Part shown: positions 1 through 12,727 of the stretch, piece by piece
How positions within the stretch are numbered: position 1 is the first letter of the stretch
Layout of the letters: each line of letters begins with the position of its first letter
From: Henckelia pumila
Lineage: Eukaryota > Streptophyta > Magnoliopsida > Lamiales > Gesneriaceae
Direction: 5' to 3'
Assembly: GCF_033568475.1 (NCBI RefSeq)
Contig: NC_133122.1
Location: 12,428,201-12,492,200, forward strand
Length of the DNA stretch: 64,000 nucleotides
The notes under the pieces: generated by a model
What the model saw: the letters and a program-made list of their open reading frames with translations, nothing else
The model's database searches: none
What the model was told of the DNA's origin: nothing
Program-made: the position numbers and the translations under genes

Positions 1-468
1 TAGCAGATCAAGAAATCATTGCTGATATTGATCAATAGTCATTGATCCTTGCCTCAAAGTAAGCAACTCCATCGATCGTGCTTGGCGAACAGCCGGAGGA
101 AAATACAATTTCTGGAACTCCCGACAGAAATCCCCCCAAGTCACCTGTCCTCTCTCAGTACGTGCCTGAGCAGCCTTGGCATCCCACCAAAAACGTGCTC
201 GATCTTCTAGAACAAATTCTAGTACTTCCAATTTCTGATCCTCAGTACAATCGAAAGCACGAAAAGTACTCTCGAGTTTAGACATCCAACTCCTCGCCTG
301 TTCAGGATTCTCGCCTCCCACCAAAGGTTTTGGTCCTACTTGCATGAACTTATTGATAGAGTAGCAACGTCTACCCTCATGATGACGATGTTGATCATCA
401 TGATGATGATGGCGACGATGATGATGACCACCTCCCTGGCCAACACTACCGTGACTCTCGTCAGCCAT
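1..468 (-). pseudogene. gag of Ty3/gypsy element A (partial, runs off window)
   Basis: This is the N-terminal part of a gypsy gag polyprotein. I place the start at the ATG at 468-466 (MADESHG), because that matches the start and His-rich N-terminus of the gag of element B in this window. A His/Arg/Asp-rich tract is followed by the retrotransposon gag domain (KPLVGGENPEQARSW, later RFWWDAK and YFPPAVRQ). The frame hits TGA at 18-16 exactly where element B reads Arg (QQRFFDLL), so this is most simply CGA to TGA; the frame continues as FLDLL past it. The rest of the element lies left of the window. The family's role is capsid formation of the retrotransposon particle. Damaged copy, not a host gene. 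Confidence 0.85.
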
Positions 469-560
469 ATCCTGAAAAGAATTGCACATTAAAATCCCAA
501 ATGCGCAAGAATTACTCAAGACTAAACTAAATCCCAAGTACTAATCCCAAAATCTAAGCA

Positions 561-573
561 TGCTCTGATACCA
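561..573 (-). promoter_or_regulatory. Primer binding site of element A
   Basis: The plus strand reads tgctctgatacca, so the element strand reads TGGTATCAGAGCA, the usual plant initiator-Met-tRNA primer site. It lies 5 bp from the LTR boundary at 579, which fixes the element's orientation as minus. Confidence 0.85.
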
Positions 574-578
574 AAAAT

Positions 579-2039
579 GTAGTGACCCTGCATGGAATCA
601 CCTACTAACTGGCAACTAATAGCATGCATTAAACTTAATACAAAAAAATACTTAACAGAGTAAAAACGTGCGGAAACATAATCATAATTTACATATCAGC
701 TTAGTAACATAATCCAGGCTTAAATCTGTAGTGATACAACCAAATAAAAAATCTTAAACAGTAAACATTATACAGCTATATCAGATCCTGCTGTATAATA
801 AAATCCTCAAGGCTCCTGCTCCTTAGTCCTGCCTTGAACTACCAGCTCCGTCCATCCTGCGACCTGCCCCATGGAATAGGGTGTCCAAGATAACAACTAG
901 GAAGTGAGCGCTAACGCCCAGTACATAGACATGAGTAAACATATGTATATAATGCATGCAACATGATGACTGGTACAGGGTCATCTGAAAAGTCATGCTC
1001 AAAACCGGCACCACATGAGTGCTGCCACCGCACGGATCAACCTCTGGGTGCAACCACACTCGTCTAGTACACCAGAGTAGACAGACATAAATGCCCCCGC
1101 CATCGCGGTACTCTCAGTGACAGACTATCGAGTATAGAGCTGAGCGGCTCTATAGTCAGGTATAACAAGGTATAGGCTCAACGTGTATATGCACATGACA
1201 TATGAATATAGAAAGCGGTAAATCGTATATCATGCCATATAATAATGCCAAATAAATGCAACATATAAACATGTATACTCGCTGGCAATCTCAGTCAATG
1301 TGTACGTACCTCTAGGCTAGTTCAAGTATAATAGGATCCTAGGTTCCAAGACTATATTCAAAAGTTCACCGTATCACTACATAAATTCTATAAGCCTTAA
1401 CTAAGCTAATAAGTACTCCCAAAACTTAAATAGATTCCCGGACCATACCTTCGTCCGTAGTTAGCCCTTTGAAGTCACTAGTCCCGGATGACTATAACCA
1501 CACCTTGGTTATTTAAGAACCTCTATTATAACCGATAGGGCCCTCAAGTGTATATCTCACACTATATAACTGTAGAAGGAAACTCGGGAATTCGTATTTC
1601 AAAATGAAATCGAACGAGCCCTATTTATAGGCAAAATTCCCGGCCAGGATCGGAACTTCCGATTTCAGGATCGGAGCTTCCGATCCAGCTCATTGTGTGC
1701 ATGCAAGACACGCCAGGATCGGAACTTCCGATCGGGCGATCGGAGCTTCCGATCTGCTCTACGTTCAACACTTGTCAAAACTCGCGGCTGAGTCATCGAA
1801 CATTGCTGGCAGCTGGATATCGGAACGTCCGTTCCAGGATCGGAGCTTTCGATCTCTGTGCTTCCGATGAGCTTCCGAAGTGGCTAGGATCGGAACTTCC
1901 GATCTGGGTTCGGAGCTTCCGATCCGGCCCAAAGTCAAAAGCCCATAATCTTTTCCGAAGTCCAATAACACTCCGAAATTACTAACCCTTAATCATGTTT
2001 AACATATTATTATCTTAAAATGGAATCTGGGTTACTACA
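579..2039 (-). repeat. 5' LTR of gypsy element A (1461 bp)
   Basis: The LTR runs from TGTAGTGACCC to GGGTTACTACA, matching short inverted ends. On the element strand it begins at 2039 and ends at 579 beside the primer site. It contains a TATA box (TATAAATA, 1629-1622) and an upstream palindrome array. It shares its termini, a block near 862-890, and the sequence around 1390-1480 with elements S and B, so these form one LTR superfamily. Its insertion point is inside a LINE; the paired 3' LTR and left target duplication are outside the window. Confidence 0.85.
1622..1925 (-). promoter_or_regulatory. TATA box plus palindrome array in LTR A
   Basis: The element strand reads TATAAATA at 1629-1622. 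Upstream of it (1648-1925 on the plus strand) are about nine copies of gatcggaRcttccgatc, many perfectly or nearly palindromic. Copy starts at 1648/1669, 1717/1738, 1818/1838 and 1888/1908 form pairs 20-21 bp apart. A role as U3 promoter sites is inferred from position. Confidence 0.6.
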
Positions 2040-3018
2040 GCCTATCTCTCACCTATTCTTTGCAGACGACAGTCTGATGTTCTCTCGAGCTACAGTCGAG
2101 GATTGTAATTCTTTGAGGTACTATTTGAAAACTTATGAGAAAGCATCAGGTCAACTTATTAATTTTGATAAATCTGCCCTATCTTTTAGCCCGAATACTT
2201 CTGTTCAAATGATAGACAAAATCAATTCTTTATTAGAAATTCCTGTGGTGCAATGTCATGAGTTATATCTTGGGTTACCAGTGTTCTCAATGAGGAATAA
2301 GAAGTTTCAATTCCGATATCTAGTCGAAAGAATTAGTAAACAGATGAGAGGGTGATATAATAAGATTTTTTCGATAGGTGGCAAAGAAACACCGATAAAA
2401 TCAATCCTTCAAGCGATTCCCACATATGATATGTCCTGTTTTCGCATTCCTAAGTCCATCTGTGGGGAAATCGAAAGAGAATGTTCTAAATTCTGGTGGG
2501 GACATAATGAAGGTAAAAAGAGTATACATTGGCAGTCCTGGAAGGCTGCTAGTATTCCTAAGTGCATGGGTGGAATGGGGTTTAGAGAGATGGAGGACTT
2601 CAACAAGGCTCTTCTTGGTAAGCAAATTTGGAGGCTCATAACAAATCCATAATCGTTAATGGCTCGAGTATTGAAGGCTCGGTATTTCCGTCATATGGAT
2701 ATTATGTCAGCAGGGCTGGGTAATAACCCCTCATATATTTGGAGATCGATACTTTGGAGTAGGCCTCTCATGGAAAAGGGTTTGTGCTGGCGTGTTGGAG
2801 ATGGAACGAAAATTTGCACTTTCAGTGATCGCTGGGTACCAAAATTTTCTGTTATTTTGGATCCCCATCCGAATCAAGATCAGTTTAAGACGGTCAGCAC
2901 CCTTATCTCCAATGGTGGTTGGAATGCAGCATTGGTAATTCATCTTCTCTCTCCACATATTACTTCTGACATTCTGGATATCCCTATACCTGAAGTAAGG
3001 CGAAATGATGGCAGATTT
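2040..3018 (+). pseudogene. LINE ORF2 reverse transcriptase fragment, 5' part
   Basis: A non-LTR retrotransposon RT, entered in its catalytic palm: HLFFADDSLMF carries the F/YADD active site. It continues through the thumb and connection region (YLGLPVFS, GGKETPIKSILQAIPTY, GGMGFREMEDFNKALLGKQIW, RVGDGTKICTFSDRW), typical of plant LINE ORF2. One frame runs throughout with stops at 2353-2355 (TGA where relatives have Trp) and 2650-2652 (TAA where relatives have Gln in NPQSL); both fit C-to-T changes. It is cut on the left by element A and on the right by solo LTR S, after which the same frame resumes at 13933. Its role was target-primed reverse transcription; this copy is dead. Confidence 0.88.
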
Positions 3019-3345
3019 TGTAGCGACCCAACCCGGATCCACTACCTAATCAGAGTTAGGAGCATAATTGAACATGCATTAAAGAAATTGTTGCGGAAGA
3101 CTTAAATAAAAGCAGACCGGCAGAATACAACCGGTTAAATAAATTCGATTATACAACCCAATCGAATAACTAAGCCTAAAGGGCAAAAACCTACAGCTAA
3201 TCCTGCTGTCTTCACTGGTCACTGGCTACTCCAAGCTCCTGGTGCACAATCCTGCACCTACACCTACCCCGTCGAATGGGGTGTCCAGATACACAGAAAA
3301 GACTGGACGTGAGCTCTAAGCTCAATACATAAGCAATGATATATA
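3019..3345 (-). repeat. Solo gypsy LTR S, left segment
   Basis: It starts TGTAGCGACCCAACCC and resembles the A and B LTRs, including the conserved block at 3261-3290. The left target duplication is gattt at 3014-3018, matched at 13928-13932. The LTR is interrupted at 3345/3346 by the copia element, whose target duplication atata occupies 3341-3345. No primer site or gag adjoins either end, so this is a solo LTR, probably left by LTR-LTR recombination. Confidence 0.85.
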
Positions 3346-5188
3346 TGAAAGAGTGGGTGCCCGGATAGCCAACTTGTGGCTAAGGGCTTTTATGACTCTT
3401 TGTGTAAACAATATTTGTTTAATATAATTTACATTTTATTAATGGCAATGACTTTATCTTTCTTCATATTGTTATATTGTGATATACTATTATTGTTTTG
3501 ATAAAGACCTTGAATATACTATAGTGTATGTAAGATGTGGTAGTACATAGGGATGACTATCATGAAACACATCTTATAGTCATTGTATATTCTAAACAGT
3601 TCCTAGTCGATTGAGTCGTCCGATAATAAGGATAAGGATCGCTCGAGTTTGAGACTAGCATTTGCGATGCAGAGTACCACGTTTCATTGGTAGGGAACAT
3701 AGAGATGTTCGAAGCATGCAAATGGATATTGATATGATGAATGATTGAACTACCCTATCCGGAATTTCCAAGTGGTTATCACTTATCGAGTGGATAAAGT
3801 CCACGGTTTTGGTTGTACACCATTAGTCCTTACTACTTGAAACATCATTGAGACTCTATATGCTAGTACTGTACTTTGAATCGTTTACCGACTCTATTGG
3901 GGTCATCAGGTGTCGGGATTGAGTACAGTTACGACACATATAGGAGTCGATGCTTTGTTGTCAAGGATTCACCACATACTTGCTAGTGTGGATATCCTAT
4001 GCAATCTGAGGAGATATTAGTGTGACGAATCTCTGGCCAGAGTACATGATGTGTTTTAAGAAATGGTTTCTTAGTAGCACATGCAATGTCACTATTTGAT
4101 CTTCAAGATGCATTGCATAGTTATCGAATCTCGAACGACTCTCGATTTACCAATGGTTGTTGATTCGATCGGGATATATGGATGAAGGGACCGTACTGTA
4201 CGCTAACCAAAATCTATTGGTTCTTGCAGGCACTATCAGTGATACCTAGGGAATCATGGGGCGATGTTGCTAGGCGCTCTTACCATGATTCGATGGGCAA
4301 GTCGGAAATTGTTGTTCCAAGTCACAAGGAGTTGTGAGCCCACGGCTAGCTGTATCCCTGAACCATTGAGGGTCACACAAGTAATGGATTTTTAATCCCC
4401 GTTGAGATAGTTAAATTTAAAGAGTTAAATTTAATGAACAAAGAAGTAGGACTTCTTATATCAGAGTAGAAGAGTAAGATTTCCTAAAATGACATAGGGA
4501 TGGGCATTTTTGGAAATCACTGAATTCGGATTCAAAAAATTTATCTTGACTTTAAAAGATGCAGAATTGGTTTCTGTGCACATTGGTGAAATTGGTTTAT
4601 CAATCTGAGTCACGATGAATTTTATATTAATTTCTGAACATGCGGGCTTTGCTTGTCAGGCTTGAAATTATGACTAATGGGCCCTAAGCTGTTAGCAGCC
4701 CACATTATAAATAAGTTATTGCAGTACAAAAATTACACAACAGAGGCATAATTTTCGAAATTCACTAGGGTTTTGAGACCTAGTGGCCGCCGCCCCCTCT
4801 CCCCTCTCTGCTCGAAAAATTCCAGCCTGTGAATTTTGAATTTGCAGTCTGGTTTAACGGATCAAATTCGTTAATTCTCTTCGTAGAAACTTCTGATAGA
4901 TTTTCTAGTGCAATCTATCAGAGGGATTAAACCTCTGTTCGTGGACCTGATTGAAGAATTGTTCGTCCATCAGTTCCTGGGATATACAACAAGAGCAGAG
5001 TTATCTGTTGGTGTCCATAATCTCGTTTCGAGATTCAAGGTAAAAATTTAATTGTTATTTAATTTTTACACGCACAATTTAATCGTAAAGTTTTGATACC
5101 CATGATATGGAATCGTTCCATATAAAATTTTAAAACTTCCGCTGCACCGGGTATCAATTTTGATTGATCTGATCACCGTTTTCCAACA
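3346..5188 (+). repeat. 5' LTR of the copia element (1843 bp)
   Basis: It runs from TGAAAGAGTGGGTGCCCGG to CGTTTTCCAACA and is followed at once by the primer site. The identical-length partner is 10885-12727. A good 5' splice-donor match (AAG|GTAAAA) sits at 5039/5040, near its end. Confidence 0.92.
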
Positions 5189-5189
5189 G

Positions 5190-5202
5190 TGGTATCAGAG
5201 AC
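5190..5202 (+). promoter_or_regulatory. Copia primer binding site
   Basis: TGGTATCAGAGAC starts 2 bp after the LTR end. It matches the initiator-Met-tRNA primer site used by plant LTR elements except near its 3' end. Confidence 0.85.
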
Positions 5203-6957
5203 AGGTTGCTCAGATCAAGCGATTAAATTAATCAATTGTACAAAAATTTTTAAGCCTCGGTTTTTGAAACAAAACAAAATTTTAAAATAAAATTTTTTGA
5301 CGGGCAAAACACGGGCAGCGATCCAATCGCTGCCCAGGGCAGTGCACGGCGCTGCCCAAGGGGCAGCGACGGGCTGCCCGGCCCGAGCCCCTTTTGGGGC
5401 ACGGGCTGCCCGGGATCGTCCCGGGCGGCCCGGGAAAATTTATTTTTAATTTTTTAATTAAAATTTTAATATGTTAAAATTCTATTTTTGGTCCGATCGA
5501 AAATTTTTTTTGATTGGTCCACGAGGCGTCGGATCGAATTGTTCGAGTTCAAAAATTTTAAAATTGATTTTTGGATAAATTTGAATTTTTGAAAAATTTA
5601 TAGATTTTATCCGTTAAATCATATTTTATGAAATTAATTATTTTTGGTATAATTGATGATAAGATATGATCTTATGGAAATATTGAGTAAAATATGATTT
5701 TATGTATAAAATTGGATTTTATATGTAAAATATGATTTTATTTGATAAAAAGATAAAATATGATTTTGTATGTAAAATAAGATTTTATATATGGAATATG
5801 ATTTTATCCTTTTAAATTTAAATGCCATTGCATGTTATCCAATAAATTAATTTTGAATTAAATATTATTGGATAAGGATGATCGATTGTCATGACCAATT
5901 TTGTAGGTGTATGTTAGAAATTTACATTTGTTTTATTGTTGTTGGATTTATTAATGGGCCTGGTTTATGGCTCAATATGAATTGTCATATGTAATAAAAT
6001 GGGCCTGGTTTATGGCCCGTTCCCACCCCTTAAAATGTATCCCCTACTTGTCATAGTTATTTATTGTAAATACATTAGACTTAGTGGGAGACAGAGATTT
6101 GAAGAAATGGTGGGCCCAGCAGACAATAAAGACTGAAGAAATGTAAATTGGAAGCTCAATGTAATAGGATTGCATTGCATACCTGCATATTACCTAGGAT
6201 TGGACTTAGACTCGTGATTGGCAACCACGGGTCGATTAGAAATGGAATCGATCATCCTATATAATATATGATATTATCGTTGTATGCATGTTTTAGACTA
6301 AATTGTATGAATTCCGCAAGCATACAAATTTTTAAATGATGAGACAAATTTTCAAAATTAAAATCCCTCATTTTAAATATGATTTAAAATTGATATCAAG
6401 ATAAATAAAGGAAATTTAAATATTGTTTAAATGTTTCTACCTTCCATCAACGATCAATGTATGAGATGCTACCCGCGGATACGGTCCGGCTCATATTATT
6501 GGGGGGGCCCGTTCGTCGGAAAGCTGTACATTGGATTGACACATGTTGTAAGTTGGGTGGAACTCCCATGGGATCGGCTCATATTATTGGGGGATCCACA
6601 TGGCGACCGTCCATCACAACTTAATATTGATGGGTCATCTTGACATGTCACAATAAACGGTGTCATATTATTGGGCCCTTATTGGACATGAGGTAAAAAC
6701 GTGGAGGTTGCTTTGGAAGCAATTGGGCTCTACCTTTTGAAAATTATGGTTGGCTGATATTATTCGGGATCATAGTTTGTCAATTGGACTCCATGTTCCC
6801 ACTAAGGAAAACAGTTTCCCGTTTTCACTAAAGGGTAGTGAAATCGTTAAAATAGTGGGAGTGAGATTCATAAAATAAATTTCGCCTATTTTATGTCTTA
6901 GTAAATTAATTAAACAATCACTGATTATTGTCTGTTTCTTTTCAGTATTTCATTAAG
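5203..6957 (+). other. Copia untranslated leader with hairpins and repeats
   Basis: About 1.75 kb with no credible ORF. 5300-5440 is GC-rich and full of inverted repeats (for example GGGCAGCGAT paired with ATCGCTGCCC). 5650-5815 is AT-rich with repeated AAATATGATTTTAT units. 6485-6770 has four spaced copies of a catattattggg-like motif. The end (6931-6945) looks like a branch site, pyrimidine tract and CAG acceptor, 12 nt before the gag ATG. Confidence 0.6.
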
Positions 6958-7719
6958 ATGAATTCGCGCAATCCACTATTCTCTATTCTCGAACAAAATA
7001 AACTGACTGGCGCAAACTATACGGAATGGTTCCGTAAGTTGAAGATTGTCTTGACCTCGGAGAAGATGCTCTACGTGTTAGAAAAATCTCCTCCGAAGGA
7101 AGCACCAGCTGACATAAGTCCGAAAGAGTTGGCCAAACTTGATACATGGTGGGACCATGATATCAAGGCCAAATGCTATATGCAAGCCTCGATGTCTGAA
7201 GAACTCCAGAGGCGATTTGAGGATACCGTGAATGCTGCTGACATTCACGTACAACTCAAGGAACTTTTTGGGGCTCAATCGAGAGCTGAAAGGTTCGCTA
7301 CTGTAAAAGAGTTAATGACGTGTCGCATGCGTGAAGGGACTTCGGTCCATGATCATGGGGTACGAGTGATTTGGCTCATTCAGAAGTTGGTAACGCTTGA
7401 TTTGGTGTTGGAGCATGAACTCAACGTGGACTTATTACTTCTCTCTCTTCCTTCTTCGTTTGACGGTTTTGTGGTGAATTTCAATATGAACAAGATAGAG
7501 GCCTCCCTTGAAGAGATGATCAATATGCTTGTAACATATGAAGCCACTTTAAAGAAGGATAAACCAGTTCTCTTGGTGGGCTCCTCTTTTTTTGCTAAGA
7601 AGGGGCCAAGTACAAAGGGTAAGAAACGTTCTGCCCCACCCAAGAAAACCGGACCCGAGAAGAAGAACAAGACAAAGGCTTCAAACATGGAAAAGTCCAA
7701 GGATGTTTGCCATCACTGA
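6958..7719 (+). pseudogene. Copia gag (nucleocapsid cut short)
   Basis: I prefer the ATG at 6958 (MNSRNPLFSILEQNKLTG) over the upstream in-frame ATG at 6928, because copia gags begin with this motif. The middle is a UBN2-type copia gag domain (WFRKLKIVL, then CYMQASMSEELQRRFED and AERFATVKELMTCRM). A Lys-rich basic tail precedes the CCHC knuckle. The frame stops at 7717-7719 (TGA) inside the knuckle: CHH-stop-KKPGHWKCNC, so the second Cys is lost. The same frame continues into pol. Its role was capsid and RNA packaging. Confidence 0.9.
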
Positions 7720-10700
7720 AAGAAACCCGGTCATTGGAAATGTAACTGCAAGGAATATCTAGAGCAGTTGCGAACTGCGAAGGGTATGTTCTATATTGAA
7801 ATAAATGTTTCACTTAATACAACTTCTTGGGTATTGGATACCGGATGTGGATCTCACATTTGCAATGATTTGCAGGTGATGACAAGAAGTCGCAAGCTTA
7901 GAATGGGTGAGACCTAGCTGAGGCTCGGAAATGGTTCTAGAGTTGAAGCCAAAGCTGTGGGAGACGTTTATTTAATTTTGCAGAACGATTTTAAGTTACT
8001 TTTGAGAGATGTTTTATTTGTTCCAGATTTGATTAAAAACATTATTTCTATTTCTATGCTTGATAGAGATGGTTTTTCTTGCAATTTTGTGAATGAGATT
8101 TGCAATATTTACAAGAATGAATGTTTGATTGGAAATGGACAACTTGAAAACAATCTATATAACTTAAAATTAAAAGACGTTCCAATAAATTATGTTGATA
8201 AACCGGTAACAACGAACAAAAGGAAAATCGATAGTCAAAACCCGGCAAACCTTTGGCATGCTAGGCTAGGTCATATTTCCTCAAGGAGGATGAACAAGCT
8301 AGTGGGAGAGGGCATGTTTGATATGTATGATATTAACTCTCTACCTACTTGTGAATCCTGCCTGAAAGGAAAAATGACTAAATCTCCATTCAAGGGGAAA
8401 CCTGAGCGTAGTCAAAATCTGTTGGATTTGATCCATACAGATGTTTGTGGTCCATTTAGAATTGGTACTCAATTTGGCCACACCTACTTCATTACCTTTA
8501 CTGATGATTATTCAAGGTATGTGTATTTATATTTAATGAAATATAAGTCTGAAGCATTTGAAAAGTTCAAAGAATTCAAGGCTGAAGTAGAAAACAAGCT
8601 AGGTAAAAGTATTAAAGCACTTCGATCGGATCGAGGTGGAGAATACTTAAGTACCGAGTTTTTGGACTATCTGAAAGAGAATGAGATTCTCTCTCAGTGG
8701 ACTCCTCCTATGACACCTCAGCTGAATGGTGTATCGGAGCGTCGTAATCGAACTTTGTTGGACATGGTTCGATCCATGATGAGCTTCACTGAGCTTCCAC
8801 CTTCGTTTTGGGGCTACGCGCTTGAAACGGCGGTGTTGTTGTTGAACAACGTCCACACCAAAGCAGTGGACAAAACACCATACGAGTTATGGAATGACAA
8901 AGCTCCTAAGTATTCGTACTTGAGGATTTGGGGATGTCCTGCTTACGTGAAGCAGACAGTGGGAGATAAGTTGGATAGTCGATCCACCTTATGTTATTTT
9001 GTAGGGTATCCGAAGAATTCAATCGGATATTATTTCTATCATCCTACTGAAACAAAAGTGTTTGTTTCAAGGAATGCCACCTTCTTGGAGAAGGAGTTCT
9101 TATTGGATAATAAAGGCGAGATGATGGAACTCGAAGAAATTCGAGAAGAACCCAAGATACAAAATAATGATCCTACACCTCAGGAACCATTGATGGACAC
9201 GCCTATACCTAGAAGATCCGAAAGGACTTCTAGACCTCCTATTCAATATGGTCTTCTTCTTGAAGGGGATCAAGATGAACCCGACGTTGGATGTGATCCA
9301 AGAAACTTCAAGGAAGCAATTTCTGATGCGGATTCAAATTTATGGCTTGAAGCTATGCAGTCGGAAATAGATTCGTTGCATACAAACCAAGTTTGGTCTT
9401 TAGTAGATCCTCCCGATGGAATTGTTCCAATAGGGTGTAAATGGATCTACAAGAGAAAGCTTGGGCCTGATGGTAAGGTATTGACCTACAAGGCATGATT
9501 GGTGGCGAAAGGTTATACTCAAAAACAAGGAGTTGACTATGATGAAACCTTTTCACCAGTTGCAATGTTCAAGTCCATAAGAATCCTTATTGCCATAGCT
9601 GCTTGGTATGACTATGAGATATGGCAAATGGATGTGAAGACTGCATTTCTTAATGGAAACATTAAGGAAGAGATCTATATGATGCAGCCTGAGGGATACA
9701 CATCCATGGGAAGCGAGCATAAGGTATGCAAGCTTCAGAGATCGATCTATGGTCTCAAACAAGCATCAAGAAGTTGGAACCAGAAATTTGATGAAACAAT
9801 AAAGGATTTTGGTTTCATCAAGAACCCGGAGGAACTGTGCGTGTACAAGAAAGTAGTTAAGGATGCTGTGACATTCTTAGTACTTTATGTTGATGACATC
9901 CTACTCATTGGGAATGACGTAGGGATGTTGCAGTCAACAAAGATATGGTTATCAGGTAGATTCTCGATGAAGGATTTGGGTGAGGCATCCTATATTCTAG
10001 GGATACAGATCTATAGAGATAGATCTAAGAGAATGATAGGACTCACTCAATCAACTTACATCGAAACCATATTGAAAAGGTTTTCAATGGATGGGTCCAA
10101 GAGAGGACATCTACCTATGTGTCATGGAGTTTCTCTATCCAAGTCCATGTGTCCCAAGACTGATGAAGAGATAGAGAAAATGACACATGTACCATATGCG
10201 TCAGCCATAGGTAGTATCATGTATGGGATGATATCTACCAGACCGGATGTAGCATTTGCTCTGAGTGTCACGAGCAGATATCAAGCCAATCCCGGTCAAA
10301 TGCATTGGAAAGCCGTGAAGGACATTCTTAAGTACTTACGAAGGACTAAGAATATGTTCATGGTATATGGAGGAAGAGAACTGAAATTGGAAGGCTATAC
10401 CGACTCTAGCTTCCAAAGTGACGTGGATGACTCGAAGTCAACCTCTGGATTTGTGTTCATGCTCAATGGCGATGCTGTCTCTTGGAAGAGTTCCAAGCAG
10501 GACACCACAGCGGATTCCACCACTGAGGCAGAATACATTGCGGCATCAGCTGCTGCTAAAGAGGCCGTTTGGATGAGGAATTTCGTCCAAGAGTTGCGTC
10601 ATTCCTGAAGTTGTTGGTCCAGTCCCGGTGTACTGTGACAACACGGGTGCCATTGCTCAGGCAAAGGAACCAAGGTCTCATCAAAGATCCAAACACGTAC

Positions 10701-10870
10701 TGAGGAAATACCACATCATCCGGGAGATCGTGGAAAGAGGAGACATCACTGTCGAGAGAGTGGCCTCTGCAGACAATATCGCTGATCCACTTACTAAGCC
10801 CTTGCCAGGACCATTATTTGACAAACATCGCGAAGCAATGGGACTGCGTAGTATGACTAGTTGGCTTTAG
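7720..10870 (+). pseudogene. Copia pol: protease, integrase, RT, RNase H
   Basis: In order: protease active site DTGCGSHIC with the Asp codon at 7837; GAG-pre-integrase HARLGHISSRR and CESCLKGKM (about 8255-8375); integrase core with HTDVCGPF, RSDRGGEY and NGVSERRNR (8430-8750); RT with YDETFSPVA, QMDVKTAFLNG and YVDDILL (9540-9905); RNase H with TDSSFQSD (about 10400) and CDNTGAIAQ (10634). Stops lie at 7915-7917 (TAG) and 9496-9498 (TGA where copia has Arg in KARLVAKGY, so CGA to TGA). A frameshift near 10597 moves the last 90 codons to another frame. Copia gene order separates it from every other element here. Confidence 0.92.
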
Positions 10871-12727
10871 GGCAAGTGGGAGATTGAAAGAGTGGGTGCC
10901 CGGATATCCAACTTATGGCTATGGGCTTTTATGACTCTTTGTGTAAACAATCTTTGTTTAATATAATTTACATTTTATTAATGGCAATGACTTTATCTTT
11001 CTTCATATTGTTATATTGTGATATACTATTGTTGTTTTGATAAAGACCTTGAATATACTATAGTGTATGTAAGATGTGGTAGTACATGGGGATGACTATC
11101 ATGAAACACATCTTATAGTCATTGTATATTCTAAACAGTTCCTAGTCGATTGAGTCGTCCGATAATAAGGATAAGGATCGCTCGAGTTTGAGACTAGCAT
11201 TTGCGATGCAGAGTACCACGTTTCATTGGTAGGGAACATATAGATGTTCGAAGCATGCAAATGGATATTCATATGATGAATGATCGAACTACCCTATCCG
11301 AACTTTCCAAGTGGTTATCACTTATCGAGTGGATAAAGTCCGTGGTTTTGGTTGTACACCATTAGTCCTTACTACTTGAAACATCATTGAGACTCTATAT
11401 GATAGCACTATACTTTGACTCATTTACCGACTCTATTGGGGTCATCAGGTGTCGGGATTGGGTACAGTTACGACACATATATGAGTCGATGCTTTGTTGT
11501 CAAGGATTCACCACATACTTGCTAGTGTGGATATCCTATGCAATATGAGGAGATATTAGTGTGACGAATCTCTGGCCAGAGTACATGATGTGTTTTAAGA
11601 AATAGTTTCTTAGTAGCACATGCGATGTCACTATTTGATCTTCAAGATGCATTGCATAGTTATCGAATCTCGAACGACTCTCGATTTACCAATGGTTGTT
11701 GATTCGATCGGGATATATGGATGAAGGGACCGTACTGTACGCTAACCAAAATCTATTGGTTCTTGCAGGCACTATCACTGATACCTAGGGAATCATGGGG
11801 CGATGTTGCTAGGCGCTCTTACCATGATTCGATGGGCAAGTTGGAAATTATTGTTCCGAGTCACAAGGAGTTGTGAGCCCACAGCTAGCTGTATCCCTGA
11901 ACCATTAAGGGTCACACAAGTAATGAATTTTTAATCCCCGTTGAGATAGTTAAATTTAAAGAGTTAAATTTAATGAAAAAAGAAGTAGGACTTCTTATAT
12001 CAGAGTAGAAGAGTAAGATTTCCTAAAATGACATAGGGATGGGCATTTTTGGAAATCACTGAATTCGGATTCAGAAAATTTATCTTGACTTTAAAAGATG
12101 CGGAAATGGTTTCTGTGCACATTGGTGAAATTGGTTTATCAATCTGAGTCACGATGAATTTTATATTAATTTCTGAACATGCGGGCTTTGCTTGTCAGGC
12201 TTGAACTTATGACTAATGGGCCCTAAGCTGTTAGCAGCCCACATTATAAATAAGTTATTGCAGTACAGAAATTACACAACAGAGGCATAATTTTCGAAAT
12301 TTACTAGGGTTTTGAGACCTAGTGGCCGCCGCCCCCTCTCCCCTCTCTGCTCGAAAAATTCCAGCCTGTGAATTTTGAATTTGCAGTCTGGTTTAACGGA
12401 TCAAATTTGTTAATTCTCTTCGTAGAAACTTCTGATAGATTTTCTAGTGCAATCTATCAGAGGGATTAAACCTCTGTTCGTGGACCTGATTGAAGAATTG
12501 TTCGTCCATCAGTTCCTGGGATATACAACAAGAGCAGAGTTATCTGTTGGTGTCCATAATCTCGTTTCGAGATTCAAGGTAAAAATTTAATTGTTATTTA
12601 ATTTTTACACGCACAATTTAATCGTAAAGTTTTGATACCCATGATATGGAATCGTTCCATATAAAATTTTAAAACTTCCGCTGCACCGGGTATCAATTCT
12701 GATTGATCTGATCACCGTTTTCCAACA
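10871..12727 (+). repeat. Copia polypurine tract and 3' LTR
   Basis: The purine tract ggcaagtgggaga ends at 10884 and the 3' LTR runs 10885-12727. It matches the 5' LTR end to end with scattered substitutions, and ends ttttccaaca followed by target duplication atata. Confidence 0.92.

Larger units (their letters stand above)
3346..12727 (+). mobile_element. Complete Ty1/copia LTR retrotransposon
   Basis: This 9382 bp element has LTRs of 1843 bp each, target duplications of atata (3341-3345 and 12728-12732), a primer site, a long leader, gag-pol in copia order (gag, protease, integrase, RT, RNase H) and a purine tract before the 3' LTR. The LTRs differ at only a small percentage of positions by eye, so the insertion is fairly recent. 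The coding region carries three stops and one frameshift, so it cannot mobilise itself. It lies inside solo LTR S. Confidence 0.93.

Noticed and set aside
6431..6643. A 70-codon ORF in the copia leader
   Set aside because: It is built of the leader's repeated catattattggg motif and has no recognisable domain.
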